A DNA stretch of 64,000 bases from Chenopodium formosanum (GCA_024500155.1 CM044867.1:29399632-29463631), one strand, 5' to 3'. Shown: positions 36,201 through 46,769, numbered from the stretch's first letter. Translations and numbers: made by a program. The notes: a model not told the origin generated them from the sequence alone.

Positions 36201-36477
36201 TTTTGGAGAAGGGACACTCAACGGTGAGAAAACAATTAAAGAGGAGGTTCAAGACGTGCATCCAGAAGATGCTGGTGACACAAAAATTACAGAAGAGGTG
36301 ACTATATCAGTCAGTGAACGTACTGAGGCCAAACAATCATCAGAAAGTGCTGAGATCAAGCTCATTCGAATTCAAGGTATCAAGCCAAAACCCGAGATCC
36401 CTTTCTCTTGGGTAGTCAACAATCTAATGAACCCAGATCACTACCTTCACATATGTGTGTATTTGATCCATCACTAG
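19437..36477 (+). CDS. ATG5: Autophagy protein 5 (ATG5)
   Basis: Component of the ATG12-ATG5-ATG16 conjugate that promotes ATG8 lipidation on forming autophagosomes in the cytosol. Eight coding exons join in frame: 19437-19550, 28809-28933, 30010-30076, 30652-30741, 31811-31898, 33371-33511, 35325-35456 and 36152-36477. The product is 360 aa, versus about 337 in Arabidopsis. Diagnostic strings are KYVWKGAIPLQIHLHDSEVA at the N-terminus, LAPRIGYLPLL, LCAEPERPWNLT, INSLKEAAYIINGNCKNVMN, RIPVRLYVR and PFSWVVNNLMNP near the C-terminus. Lys131 in SLKEA lies where the ATG12-acceptor lysine is in the family, and the motif spans the exon 4/5 junction. Intron 1 is 9.26 kb because of inserted transposon and pararetroviral DNA. 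The ATG at 19437 is chosen because the upstream in-frame opening (19395) has only a TTG. Confidence 0.96.
20753..20758 (-). terminator. Pararetroviral poly(A) signal
   Basis: AATAAA on the minus strand, about 220 nt downstream of the viral TATA box. This is a plausible polyadenylation signal for a terminally redundant pregenomic RNA. Confidence 0.5.
20977..20987 (-). promoter_or_regulatory. Pararetroviral TATA box
   Basis: CTATATAAAGG on the minus strand, about 130 bp after the last viral ORF. This is where Caulimoviridae place the promoter of the pregenomic RNA. It directs transcription antisense to ATG5. Activity cannot be judged from sequence. Confidence 0.6.
21119..22240 (-). CDS. Pararetrovirus ORF5, unrecognised (transactivator position)
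   Basis: Intact 373-codon ORF, the last in the viral genome, starting 86 nt inside the end of ORF4 in another frame. Its position matches the translational transactivator/inclusion-body protein of caulimo-, cavemo- and solendoviruses, or the unknown second ORF of florendoviruses. I recognise no defining motif. The protein has a basic N-terminus (MSSKKLKTTQKPP), a helix-rich region with many Arg/Leu (about residues 50-90), an aromatic-rich middle and an acidic C-terminus. It is the longest uninterrupted viral ORF after ORF3. Transactivator is inferred from order only. Confidence 0.6.
   Translation of the reverse strand: MSSKKLKTTQKPPAYQLQKMDVERKTLIDETEKAMERVSPSSWALMQGLIISAKQRSRDGLIKGCHRAVQRLLMFEITIMLFQLIPDVQNIILNKIRDNDFRTWYELVVTRSSKFFDVRDLWGDRIEFSKNSKVASVRLYPYPLDKNAPFIDIHYKAWDYGMVHDFYEFPTPNDSFFQRLTKFQQYAFNRVRKYCGDKKDEFQLSVKVQCANIEVKEGKVSPPHYLIMFGRIRCCKDPILIRQKTVRNPTEARALGFFYISQYLNDFIKRKGIPLVMFHVGNTTIVAPNEMKEYLVDGINNTESIYKYLEDIESGKFLSFEGHEYLFEAFMSWDEEYAAKCVADLCRENPMYEDSKDSEGGLQEIMMDEIIKA
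22155..23756 (-). pseudogene. Pararetrovirus ORF4: reverse transcriptase and RNase H, two in-frame stops
   Basis: One frame from an ATG at 23756, overlapping ORF3 by 62 nt, is open to 22155 except for TGA codons at 23646-23648 and 22884-22886. Visible RT features are SPHNSPAFIVRN, DCKSGYWQI, MPFGLKNAPQIFQ and the catalytic YIDD box (23037-23048). RNase H follows with ILETDASNEHWSAVL, YSSGSFNKAELNYP and ADSLTRELA. The enzyme copies pregenomic RNA into DNA. No protease motif occurs in this ORF, although caulimovirids usually carry it here; it lies at the end of ORF3. One stop precedes the RT core and one lies between RT and RNase H, so no complete protein is expected. Confidence 0.88.
23695..25095 (-). 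CDS. Pararetrovirus ORF3: movement protein plus aspartic protease
   Basis: Uninterrupted 466-codon ORF. Residues about 35-150 resemble the 30K-type movement protein of Caulimoviridae (YICIGAVQVYITPL, ITCNLSQGTVSYICEPRYYV, RWKVVYKLVNT), which opens plasmodesmata for virus movement. A charged linker follows (EEDEEEILVLLKKLNEKYES). A retroviral-type aspartic protease comes last, with the catalytic DSG in AYIDSGCST (codons at 24028-24036) and the later IIIGNNF. Movement protein and protease without RT in the same ORF is unusual. RT sits in the next frame and overlaps, so a single ancient indel could have split a longer polyprotein. It starts within the last 16 nt of ORF2. Confidence 0.85.
   Translation of the reverse strand: MEGSIVIEDCEQKAAEINIINWKSIKKHKEKGNYSYICIGAVQVYITPLQDFGKDVKCLSFICNIRHQEFYDQIISGITCNLSQGTVSYICEPRYYVSLEDSFASKFLAIKLLTEGVKMHKGTRPIQLRWKVVYKLVNTIDSSFKKQIVDAQKYEQGGGPKKKITPIKVNPNEIEIEKTWEEFFMNPAVSNRSSKMLIDESGLLHIGVAMKPKIQRNMSLRTPSLSRQNSTNIKLKKQCDEKPEEDEEEILVLLKKLNEKYESKKALKQPARHSIDMGSCSSFELNEDLNNLIDKRKVIGYKTKTVSEPVYEDEVNMQMEACNEVTSTNPNSIYIPIDICIEDYNKYKLCAYIDSGCSTCFGKRSLFPEFLWKKAKNPMQVRIANNSVMMHTEIIEDLKIEIGGVQCVIPILWATNEPSHDIIIGNNFQRLYSPCTQTIDQIIFTINGHSVPIQKISKAYTHQRAW
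25080..26783 (-). pseudogene. Pararetrovirus ORF2: coat protein, two in-frame stops
   Basis: A single frame runs from the ATG at 26783 to 25080, broken only by TGA codons at 26430-26432 and 25770-25772. The central part (about 26380-25770) has the coat-protein core: QWKKSMSSVLNLN, DWYDGIDEE and the CTYVESYIMEFETYYYKIGE region. After the second stop comes a very basic stretch (KRRNYKKNKFDRSRGE), then a zinc knuckle CWSCGELGHYANEC (C-x2-C-x4-H-x4-C, about 25507-25551) and a strongly acidic C-terminus, all typical of caulimovirid capsid proteins. It overlaps ORF1 by 32 nt. The stops should prevent a full-length product. Confidence 0.88.
26752..27123 (-). CDS. Pararetrovirus ORF1: small coiled-coil protein
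   Basis: Intact 123-codon ORF, the first after the primer-binding site. Residues about 10-60 show heptad-like spacing (LLTEISEINKNLSELKEQVK), suggesting a coiled coil as in the virion-associated small proteins of Caulimoviridae. The C-terminus is basic, then polar. Sequence is too divergent to name its role. It could be virion-associated (inference). Confidence 0.6.
   Translation of the reverse strand: MPVLNYIVDQIGELKVEVGSVHCRCMSSEHKLLTEISEINKNLSELKEQVKQVQLALTNEVRHQFNKEVSPSKEKIVPYKYKYPFQNLDKNKKFTVSLPKRPISNQEKNQETKDEPSSSGENT
27249..27262 (-). promoter_or_regulatory. tRNA-Met primer-binding site
   Basis: Minus strand TGGTATCAAAGCCA, one base away from the plant initiator tRNA-Met complement TGGTATCAGAGCCA as I recall it. 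It marks the conventional start of a caulimovirid genome and coincides with the junction to the flanking MULE arm. Confidence 0.7.
27457..28763. repeat. Poly(T) tracts in ATG5 intron 1
   Basis: Long T runs at 27457-27494 (38) and 28728-28763 (36), the latter only 45 bp before exon 2. The intron sequence between them (27590-28720) shows no ORF or recognisable element. Confidence 0.7.
33239..33291. repeat. 53-base poly(T) in ATG5 intron 5
   Basis: Uninterrupted T run about 80 bp before exon 6. It is either an old retroposon tail in antisense or an expanded polypyrimidine tract. Confidence 0.75.
34407..34563. mobile_element. Tourist-like MITE in ATG5 intron 6 (157 bp)
   Basis: The inverted termini GGGCCTGTTCTC and GAGAACAGGCCC are flanked by TTA on both sides (34404-34406 and 34564-34566), as in PIF/Harbinger MITEs. 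The interior is built of CAGTTCAGTT/CAGCTCAG repeats. Confidence 0.9.
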
Positions 36478-36864
36478 CCTTTGCCATACAAGCGTTGCTT
36501 TACATAGACTGGTTAGCTTCTGTATATGTCACTTAGCTGGCCTGGTGGTTTTCCACGTTGGTTTATTTAGTTTGCGCACCCTTGCATTCTTTGTTTACGT
36601 ATGCAATCTGTAAAGCACAATAGTCTGTACATAACAAAGTAACCTTCTTTTACTTAGATGGTTTCCCGTTAAAGACTTCCCTTTCTTCCATGTATCGTTT
36701 GCATGATGCACTTGAGAAAACGAGGGTTGAATCAAATGACAAGGTTAAGAACTGAAGGTGCTATACGAGCCGACCTTGTATAGCTCTCTGATTCGTATAC
36801 GTGTTTGCTAAATATAGCCAGTTAACCGTACAAGTTGTGTATTGTATAGCTATACATTAAGAGT

Positions 36865-36912
<48 letters not shown>

Positions 36913-38786
36913 AGTGTGATTTTCAAGATATTTACATCCCACTAAAATTCTCTGCGTGAAATGGTCCTACCCCTTACTAAAAAAAATTACAGGGAAAAGA
37001 ATTATCTCAAGGTGTTTCTTTAATAAAGCTGAAAGAGGCATTGAAACACTTACTTACGGCTTGCTTGGGAAAGCAATTAAACAGATGAGCAATTAACTCT
37101 CCCCTCGTCCTCTCCTGGAAATTATCTCATACGACGGTTGTACCACCAGGCAATACAACCCTCTCATTTCTTCCCTGGCTCCCCGCCAAAAAAAAAACAC
37201 CCACGTTAATCAAACAAATGTGCTTTCTCAATTCTGATCTCTTACAAAAAACAATTACCAAATACTTTATCATACAAATGTTATATACTTCGTACTATTG
37301 TCTTTTTATTTTTTTTTTAATTTTATACTTCACAGGCAATATATATGCAACTAGCATGAATTAGAAACATTGCAAGTGAGAATAATGAATTGTTCATGAC
37401 TTATATAATCAAAATCAAATTTTAACCAAGTTAAACTTTGAAATCAATCCGAAAATGTCCAAAACTCGACTTGAGTTCAATTTGAATTAAACGTAAGACC
37501 ATAACCAAATGCAACAAAATCCTGAATCATGTACATGTTAGGAAATACATAACCCCAAACTTAGTGTGGGTAGGTTATTATGTGTTCTTGTTTTAGTTTG
37601 TGTTTGTTGTAATACTGTTTTTCTTTAATAGTATCCGATAGATTTTATAGTTTACGATAATATTTGTCGCAGAGTTAGGATATATTTGTATATTAGTGAA
37701 GGAAGAACCAGGCCAATTACATTATGATTACATGCATTCGTAAGACGTAAGCTATACAAGCATATATCACCATATCCTACGCTTATCTTTGGCTAACTAG
37801 GTAATGTCTTTACAACAATGTTAGCTCCTCGTGATTATTACAGACAAAAAGAGATTAATTAACAAACCCGATTCGAGCTAATTAATATCATATATTTTAT
37901 CTTATACGAATGTTTAATTATCACCTAGATATGATGATACTAAAGTGTCGGCAATCTAATATAAAATCTGATACTGCAAACATAAGATATATTTTGGATA
38001 AAGGAAAGAGTGTAGCAGGACAAAAAGAGCCAAATTAACAGTCTTTGATGTTTACAATTACGTAGACTCATGTTACTTTTAACATCATCAAGAGTACACA
38101 TTAGTCATATAAATCTGTGTGAATGAATGCAAAAAGAACTCTTTAGCAGATCATCTGAGGGATAAAAGATCTGAATTCGATCACAGAGAGCTAAAGACGA
38201 CGATCGAGTACAAACATAACCACGTGGCTAAGCTAAGTCATACCTTTGGTAGATTCCATAATAATACCAAAGGACATAACTCAAGCATGGGATCAACGAA
38301 CATACAATACTGTGTGTTTTTTTTAGAGAGAGAAAGTTAGAGAGAGAAAGCGAGTTGAGAGAGCTTCAAGTGAACGATAACAAGAATCATACTGTATTAT
38401 CACGAAATAAAATAAAACTAGTTAATAAGATATAACAACAGAGAAAAAAGAGCAAAAGAACGAAGAGGCTTTGTTTATATAATATTATATTTTATTCATG
38501 TACTTATATATTTAAGAATATATAGGAAGAATTGAAGTTGCTTTTCTTTTTGTTTCTTTTTGTTTTACATCTCTTTCTTTTTGTTTTATATCACAATGTA
38601 TCTTCCTTACATAAGCTTTCCTGCTTGCACTCATATTCTCCTCCCTCTTTCCTTTCTCAGCTTTTTTTCGTCGGTTTTCTTGATGTAAGTGAAGCAGACA
38701 CTGAAACTGAGTTAGCTGAACCCGCTGAACCCATACTATAATATACGCTATATAACGTATTAAATTACCGGGTGGTTGTGTGATTA
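36478..38786. other. ATG5 3' flank and NAC promoter region
   Basis: 36478 to about 36850 is probably ATG5 3' UTR. A 44-base poly(T) follows at 36867-36910. The remainder is AT-rich. A GA-rich tract (38325-38365) lies 420-460 bp before the NAC start, and a CT-rich tract at 38535-38660 may be leader. No further gene is seen; the small ORFs on both strands look accidental. Confidence 0.45.
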
Positions 38787-41660
38787 ATGGCACCTGTTGC
38801 ATTACCACCCGGTTTTCGGTTTCACCCGACAGATGAAGAGTTGGTGGCTTACTACCTCAAGAGGAAGATCAATGGTCACAAGATTGACTTGGAAATAATC
38901 CCTGAAATTGATCTTTATCAGTTTGAGCCTTGGGAGTTGCCAAGTACGTATGTATATATCATGGATTTTTTTTTTTTTTATTTATTTATTTTTTTTTATT
39001 TTACAAAATTGATCATGTACTAAGCTTACTAAGAAGCTCTCAAAAGACACAAAACTGATTATTTGACTATTTGTAGTCCATTAATTTATTAAAGTCTTAA
39101 GTTCACAGTTTGTGAAAGATGTTGTACCTAATACTCTAATAGGGTATGGGTCAATTCAAGTAAATATCCATTCGTTATGGGAAAAAAAAAAAAAAAAAAC
39201 TTGCCGATTATTAAAAATTGGTTTGGTCAATTAAGATGATTAATAGGTATGAGTTAGCTTTATCAGGTCTACATATTATTTAAAATCTGTATAATCATGA
39301 ATTTTATATGACATATAAATTGTTTAGCAAATCCATGTACACAAAGTAGTGCGTGGCTTCTTGCTACAACATTCTTCGTAAATAAAGGTAAAATTATAGT
39401 CTTTAATAGTACTAAAGTCAAGTGCATTGATACAGAAAAATTCAAAGCATCAGTAATTTAGATAGTTAAAAGGTAGTACTTAATTACAGGGTCAATGCAT
39501 TACCAAATTCATTTTCCTTAACACAAAAATTTGACCATAATAGGCACACACAGTTCAATTATTCAGAATTACTACTACATTATCTAGTTTGTTTCTATTT
39601 TTTAATTCAAATATTCCTGTTATCTAGATTTAGTCGTCACATACTCAACTTTAAGTAAATTATGCTATCACCATGACTATTAAGTTGGATACTCGTGGAA
39701 CTAAAATCTATGATACTATATGGATGAATGAGGGAGAGGGAGGGCGACCGAGCTGAGAGTCTAAAAAGAGATGAACAAAACTGCAAAGAAGAGAGAGAAA
39801 TAATATATACGGAGTAATAATGAAAGAACATGATCATATTGTAATTAACCCTCTATGTACTTTGGCAACTTTGCTAATTATCTGAATAATTTTGTTGCAT
39901 GATCATCATGATCAAATCATAATCATTATTATAAATCATAAAAATCATATTTTATATTATAGTTAAGTAGCAAAATGGTCAACATCAAAGTAGAATTACT
40001 TGCTTTTTTGCTGTCTATACTTTTCTTCCTAAATGAGGCTTCTTAATTCTTCCTTAGATATGTTACTTTCATTTTACTCAAGCCATCATATATAATATAA
40101 GTTGAACTAGTTAATGTATCACTTTACATTAATCAAATAAAAAAAAAAAACAGTTATTTCAACCATGTTGATTGCATTTTAAGGCTCTCTTAAAACAACA
40201 AAAATTTAATTTTATTGAGGCAATCACAAAATGTCTTATGTAATTTATTTTTAATAAATCATGCTCTTTAAAAAAAAAAAAAGTGTACAAAATATTGAGG
40301 TTTTTTTTTTTAATTTTTTTTTGTACTTTTAACAATGTGGTAACATAGATTAATTGACCTAGCCCTTGACATAAAACATGATTTGATGATATGCATACAT
40401 TTTTGAAGGTAAATCATTATTGCCAAGCAATGATTTGGAGTGGTATTTCTTTAGTCCAAGAGATCGAAAGTACCCGAATGGATCAAGGACAAATAGAGCA
40501 ACAAAGGCAGGTTATTGGAAATCGACGGGCAAAGACCGAAAGGTAAACTCACAAATGAGGGCAGTAGGGATGAAGAAGACATTGGTGTACTACCAAGGGA
40601 GAGCACCTAATGGCCATAGAAGTGATTGGGTTATGCATGAGTACCGCCTCGACGAAGGAGAGTGTGAAATTCCTTCTGGCTTACAGGTAACTTGGACACT
40701 TTTCATCTTTGGGTTTAGAGTGTACAACCAAGCAAAAAGTGTTAGTAATTCTACTTAAGAGTGTGAAAATTGCACATTAAAAATCTAACATTTACAAAAT
40801 TGCACAATAAAATTAAATCAAACCTTTGAAATGTGATTTTTTTTTCTCCCCCAATATTCACCAAGTCCATGCATTAATAACATGTAAATAAAAAGTCAAT
40901 TTTCTTTAAATATTCAACAATTTTGAAAAGTACATGATGATAAATTGATAATGCTTTAAATTATTCTTTCTTATACTTGTACAAGACTAGGTTCTTAAAC
41001 AATTTTGTTGGAAAAATTCGAGTTTAAAATTCTTTCTTATACTTGTACAAGGTTAGGTCCTTAAACAATTTTGCTAGAAAATTCGAGCATAGATTTATAA
41101 ATTATAATACAACAATTGCACCACATATTTTTGCAACCTAGCTTTTCACAAGTTGCAATGTGTACGCGTTTAATATATGCTTCGTACTTTCGTTTTCTTG
41201 TAATTAAATTAGATTAATTGGTTTGCTGGTGATTCTTAAACTTGTGAACATATCTCATCCACATCATTGTCTTTTGTGACTTTCTCTACGCAAAGAAAAA
41301 AAAAAAAAAACAACAATGTTTCCCTCCCTTATTATAATGATGCTAAATGTTTTTCTTGTCCAAACCTAGGATGCCTATGCGCTATGTCGAGTATTCAAGA
41401 AAACCGCGATAAACATCTCAAATAATATTGCATCTTCATCACAAGAACATTCATTCACCAACATAGTTCAAATGTCAAGTGATCAATCGTCGAGCATCGA
41501 TATGTACACCGAGGGAAGATGTGATGATTTTGAGAGCTCCGATTATTCAATCCCTATCGAAGGATGCTCAACTAGTGCTACTCATGGATCTTCTTCATCA
41601 CTATGTGATATAGGAGATGGGCAATGGATGCAATATTTGAATGAAGATGAATTCTGCTAA
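38787..41660 (+). CDS. NAC-domain transcription factor
   Basis: Nuclear DNA-binding regulator. Three exons (38787-38943, 40409-40686 and 41370-41660) join in frame to 241 aa, with introns at the two positions usual for NAC genes. The NAC domain fills about residues 6-157: LPPGFRFHPTDEELVAYYLK (subdomain A), LYQFEPWELPSKSLLP, DLEWYFFSPRDRKYPNGSRT, RATKAGYWKSTGKDR (DNA-contact region) and DAYALCRVFKK. The short C-terminus is Ser/Asp-rich and acidic, ending DGQWMQYLNEDEFC, a plausible activation region. From memory the MAPV...YYLKRKING start resembles the Arabidopsis NAC020/045/086 group, but the short tail prevents a firm assignment. WELPS replaces the commoner WDLPG. Confidence 0.93.
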
Positions 41661-43186
41661 TTTATTTTATCATCATATATTAATTTATTATGTTCTTCAT
41701 GGTATTATTCATATTGGATAAATTACGCATGAAGTTAATTATCTTACTAGTAATTATTGGGTTTTTATGACTTGAAAATGGCTTGGGTTACTAGCTAGGT
41801 GCTTTGACGTGATATTTATTTTAAGGTACAGAAGAAAAAAAAAAACATTAGAAACCCCTCCTCACGACTCGTGAGGGGAATTGCTTTGATGTGAAATTGG
41901 TCCATAGGTTTTCAACAGGAGCATTGTATGTATATGCACATTATGTATGTTACACTTCTAAAAACTAATGAATACGCCATTTGATTGGGAAAAGGGGGTA
42001 AAGAATACATTGTAATTTAACAAATTTATTCTATTCCCTTCTTTACACAACACTTGTATGTTATTGATGTCTCAAATTGTTTGCAAGTTTTTTTTTTTCA
42101 TTTATAAGTTATTATATTTACATATGCATTCAATTTTACTTTTTGCAACACATAGAAAATACATAATGTTTGAACATTTATGGTTTAAATTGAAAATTAT
42201 GGATCAAATATGAAGTTTATACTACAATAAGAGTTGATAAAATGAGGAGGATTAGTACAATTGTTGATTTGATTATACTTATTATACAAAGAAAAATACA
42301 CTGGGAATCAACTGATTTGTGCTTTGTCCAGTCTGAGTGGGAGGTGTTACCGTGTTACCCAATTTAGCAAGCAAAAGTCAAGGTTAGTCAATATGTTGCA
42401 TGTTCCACGACTGGTCTAAGGGTGTTGACAGATGGTCCTTTAACGTGATATCGGAGTTACGTAACGCAAAGGTTATGAATTCAAATCTCATCTACCCTCC
42501 ACTTTTAAGTGGAATAATAATATTAAGTGTTGGCCGCTGGGTATGAGGAGGGCCCCCATAATGCATCCACACTTCACGCCTAATGGACTTTCGTGTGAGG
42601 GGGCGTAAACTTCAATGATCAGCTTAAGCTTTTAGTTGAGATGATCCTTTAATAACAGATATTAAAGAAATTTTTCATGGTTGTCCAATCGGGAGGAGTT
42701 CAAATTTGATGTTCTAACTTCAACGCAATTTGAACAGATTGTTTTGTGAATAAATTTATCTGCTGGATTATATTAACGGTTCTTCATATAAATTCTACAA
42801 TTCTACAAATAAGAGTTTATATGAAAGACACCGAAATACACATCTCACACTTGCTTGCTTGGGAGAAACATATGCAGTAATTTTCTTAGAAGGAGACAAA
42901 CACATGTATCACATAAACTTTGATGTATTGGTTTCGTTAGAATGGAACAAGCTAAATCAGTTGTTACTCATTGTATTCTAATAATTTTATTGTGATAGTA
43001 CGTAGCTCGATTGCATCGTTAGAGAGTCGATAAGTATTTATCATGTGCTTGAAAAATTTGTCTAGTATTATACAAAATTAGGTCATAGAACTTCTTACAA
43101 ATAAACAAAATAACACAACAAAAGAATTTGACTTCACCTACATAGACCAATTCATATATAATTGTGTACAACGATTTTTTGTCACG
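41661..43186. other. NAC 3' flank and intergenic DNA with SINE-like sequence
   Basis: AT-rich, no gene. At about 42435-42620 there is a repeat with a tRNA-like or retroelement-end signature (GATATCGGAG, TTCAAATCTC, CTTTTAAGTGGAATAATA, GAGGGCCCCC, TGTGAGGGGGCG). Such strings recur widely in plant genomes, but neither end of an element is visible here. Confidence 0.4.
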
Positions 43187-43195
43187 ATGAAAAAA

Positions 43196-43718
43196 GGAAA
43201 TTTTGTGTAGTACTACCCTAAAGATAGGGTCATTTATGAACAACTACCCATTTTTTTTTATTTATTTGTTTAGTACTACCCACAAATTTGAAAACATTTG
43301 GGTAGCACTACCCATTAACATTTTCCGTCAAATTAATACGTTATCGGAGCCCACTTTTTCACTTTTCCCACCCAATTAACTCTCCCTAATTGTATAAAGG
43401 TTTTAATTTACCTAATTAGGGTTTAAATTAGAATTCATTTTAGGGTTCATGAGTTTAGTATTATTTGGGGATTTTGATTTATAAGGTTTGGGGGTTTAAT
43501 TGAATTGGGGTTTTTGCTTATTTTAGCGTTAATTGACCATTGTAATTGAAAAAAGTGAAAAATTGGGCTAAAATAACATTTTAATTGGATGAAAAACGTT
43601 AGTGGGTAGTGCTACCCAAGATCTTCCAAACTTGGATGTTATTCTAAACAAGTACAAAAAAAATGGTTAGTTGTTCACAAATGACCCTGTCTTTAGGGTA
43701 GTTTTACACAAAATTTCC
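43196..43718. mobile_element. Mutator-type MITE (523 bp)
   Basis: Inverted termini of about 60 bp start GGAAATTTTGTGTA and contain ACTACCCTAAAGA. They are flanked by a perfect 9-bp duplication ATGAAAAAA (43187-43195 and 43719-43727). There is no coding sequence. Confidence 0.88.
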
Positions 43719-43727
43719 ATGAAAAAA

Positions 43728-44438
43728 TTCCGTTTATGTCCCACAACTTACATACATTTGTCACATTGAAAGGAAATGGGGCTTGCAAAACATAACAAAT
43801 CGTAATTAATCTTTTCAGCATTAATTAACATAACAAATCGTAATGCCTCTCGTTAGATTAATTGAGTTAAAATGAAGGAGATGATGTTAAATATTCTAAT
43901 AAATTGCATAACTATAATAAGATTTTAAAAATATTAGCGTTTGTTTTTGATTTAATATAGAAAATTTAAAGAATCAATAAAGAGTGAAAAATCTAAACTC
44001 TACGATAACTAATAACATGTAGGAACCAATTGGCTGTTGGTGTAGTGGAGATCAATTCAGTTCAGCTCCAATTACTTCAGTTCAGTTTAGCTTAGTTCAG
44101 GAAATGTGAATATGCCATAAGTAGGGTCTATACGTGTCACTTTAAGGTTAGTCAACAAAATAAAAAAAAAAAAACAAAAACAGAATAACTAAAAAAAACA
44201 TCTAAAACTACCCAGCCACCCTCACGCCACCACCGTCTCCCCGCTTTCCATTCAAAAAAAAAAAGAAAAAAAAAATGATGTCTACATTAGTTTTGGAGGT
44301 AACATTTATATATTATAAGAAGCTGCCATGTGGATAGTTATGAAGTCACTGATAATTACTTTAATATTAGTAACATATTGTTTACATAAAATGTATTTTT
44401 CCCTTTATTTAAAAACACAAAAATGCCTGACTGGAAAA
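43728..44438. other. Intergenic DNA, no gene seen
   Basis: AT-rich. At about 44050-44105 a short CAGTTCAGCT-type stretch resembles the interior of the Tourist-like MITE at 34407-34563 but lacks its termini. Two A-rich runs lie at about 44160-44275. Confidence 0.3.
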
Positions 44439-45085
44439 TAGGTCTGAGCAAAACTATTCGATGATCAGAATATTTGAAGATTTGATCTGCATCTCATTCA
44501 GTGATTTAGGATATCCCATTTGATACTAATTTTTGGATCAGATATCCAGTTCGAAATTTTCAGATACTTGGATACCTATTAAGATACCAGTTTTTGGATT
44601 TTTGGATATTTGATATCCAAAAAATATCCGAAATATTTCCAATATCCAAATATCATGATTTCGGATAGGTATATCCAATCCTAATATCATGATTTTGGAT
44701 ATCAGATATTTCTAATTCAAATATCATGATTTCGGGTATCATATATTTCTAATCCAAATATCATGATTTCAGATAAGGGTTATCCAATCCAATATCATGA
44801 TTTCAGATATCAGTTTTTTCCAATCCAAATATCATGATTTTGGACAAGGGATATCCAATGCAATTATATCATGATTTCGGATATAAGATATATCCAATCC
44901 AAATATCCGAAAATTGGATATTATTTCACATTTTCCTTGCAATAATTTTAAATTTTAAAATTATTTTGGATATCTGATATATCACCTCTGAAAACTTTTG
45001 TATATCGATCGATATCTAAAAATTTTTATATTGAATTTGGATATCCCAAATTCCGGGTTGGATATTTGATTCTTGCTCATCCCTA
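44439..45085. mobile_element. hAT-like MITE with internal minisatellite
   Basis: The termini TAGGTCTGAGCAA and TTGCTCATCCCTA are imperfect inverted repeats of hAT type. No clear 8-bp target duplication remains. Inside (about 44630-44900), seven imperfect units of about 35-45 bp share ATATCATGATTTCGG and ATCCAATCCAAAT. Confidence 0.65.
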
Positions 45086-45344
45086 GTTTTGAAGACTGCC
45101 CATAAGGGCCAAGGACAAAAACTTACTTAACAATCATACTGCATTTTAAGTTGAGAATAACTTACATGTGGGTTGAAATGATTGTAGTTGGCATCCACGC
45201 CACAATAAAGAGATAGAGGTGGGATGATCAACATATAAATTACGTAAGCTACTCTTCATATTACCGATTGGCTTATGGTTGTACACACATAAATTCAAAG
45301 GGGTATTATCTTCAATGATTCAAAGGATTTTAAGAAAATGCGTG

Positions 45345-45902
45345 CATGGGTGAAAGCAATTCGGATTAAAACCGAACCAAATCGAAAAACAAACCGAATT
45401 AGTAATTCGGTTTGGATTTTTTTTAAATTCGGATTGGAAAAATTAAAAAAATATTGATTACAGATTGGATTCAGTTTGGGGTTTTAAAAAATCGAAAACC
45501 GAATTACAAATCGAATTTTGACCTAATACTTTAAGCCCACTTTCTTTTTCAAAGTATCCAACCACTTTCCCTTTTCATATATAAACTTAAAAAAAAAAAC
45601 CTAATCCTCAATTCTCCTTTCTCAATATCTTACTCTCTCACAAAGAATATAGTTAACAAGAAATGATTGTAGGAATTTTCAGGGTGAAGTTCGAGTTTCG
45701 GGTTTGAATGTTGCAAAAGAAGGGAACAAATTTCGGTTTGAATTGGATTCTAATTTGAAAAACCAAATTAATTCGGTTTGGATTGAATTGGATCGAATCT
45801 TAATCCGGTTTGGATTCGGATTGAGAATTCCGAAACCGAATTAATTCGGATTGGATTCGGTTTTGGCTATAATCCAAACCGCAAACCGAACTTTCACCCC
45901 TA
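45345..45902. mobile_element. hAT-type MITE (558 bp)
   Basis: The imperfect inverted termini are CATGGGTGAAAG and CTTTCACCCCTA, with a perfect 8-bp duplication AATGCGTG (45337-45344 and 45903-45910). The interior is rich in AACCGAATT/AATTCGGTTTGGATT strings in both orientations. Confidence 0.88.
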
Positions 45903-46769
45903 AATGCGTGTATCAGATTATCTTTGATGATTCATAGGGGTTTTGTTGTTCTAATTTAAGACTTCTTTGAATAAAAATTGTGTGCTTTATATAGACTTAG
46001 ATAAACGACCTTAATCAATTGTCTTTTCTTTGCATCCAAGTAGTTATTATTTCGTACAATGGGTTCATAATGTATTTAAAAAAAAGCATATAAGGAATAT
46101 TACATTATTTAAACTACTTATGTTTTTTCACCAAAAAAAAAAAAAAAATACTTATGTTTTGGTGCCAATTTTAAAAAATTACCTTTTAGGAGAGAAGGAA
46201 GAAAAAGATGTGTAACCAACACAAAAACAAATCTGTTTTAGTATCAATTTTGCTAAAGAATTGTTCAACAAAACTATACATCTCCAAAACTTAAAATTCA
46301 ATTAACTTTTCCCTCGTATATCTGAGCCATGAAATTACTATACAGGCCAGAGCAGTCAGATGATCATGTATGTTTTGGGTCCAATGATAACACTTTAAAG
46401 ATCCTTGGATCCATTGATTTCCTGCAGAAAGGAAGGCAGCTCTTTTACATAAACACTCGAGAATTATCAATCAAAAATGTATGTATCGGTGTTAAGTGTT
46501 AAACTGCTAACCTTGTCTGCAATTACAGCACCATTTGGAATTTCCAGCTTCACTCCAGACTTGGCACTGATGGTCACCTGTTGCAATATAAGGTGATTTT
46601 GTTACAGTACCTAACAAACCCGACATTTGCAAAAATAACCTGGACAAGGAGCAAATCTGAAGTTGCTTTCACTGGAAGAAATCGTGATCGAGGCACATTT
46701 ATACCAATAGCATTATCAAAGAACTGTTGCAAAAATAGAATTGTTTGTTTTAACATGTACTCTGTTAGT

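Noticed and set aside
38512..38808. 98-codon minus-strand ORF overlapping the NAC start
   Set aside because: It overlaps NAC exon 1 and a CT-rich leader, and has no domain.
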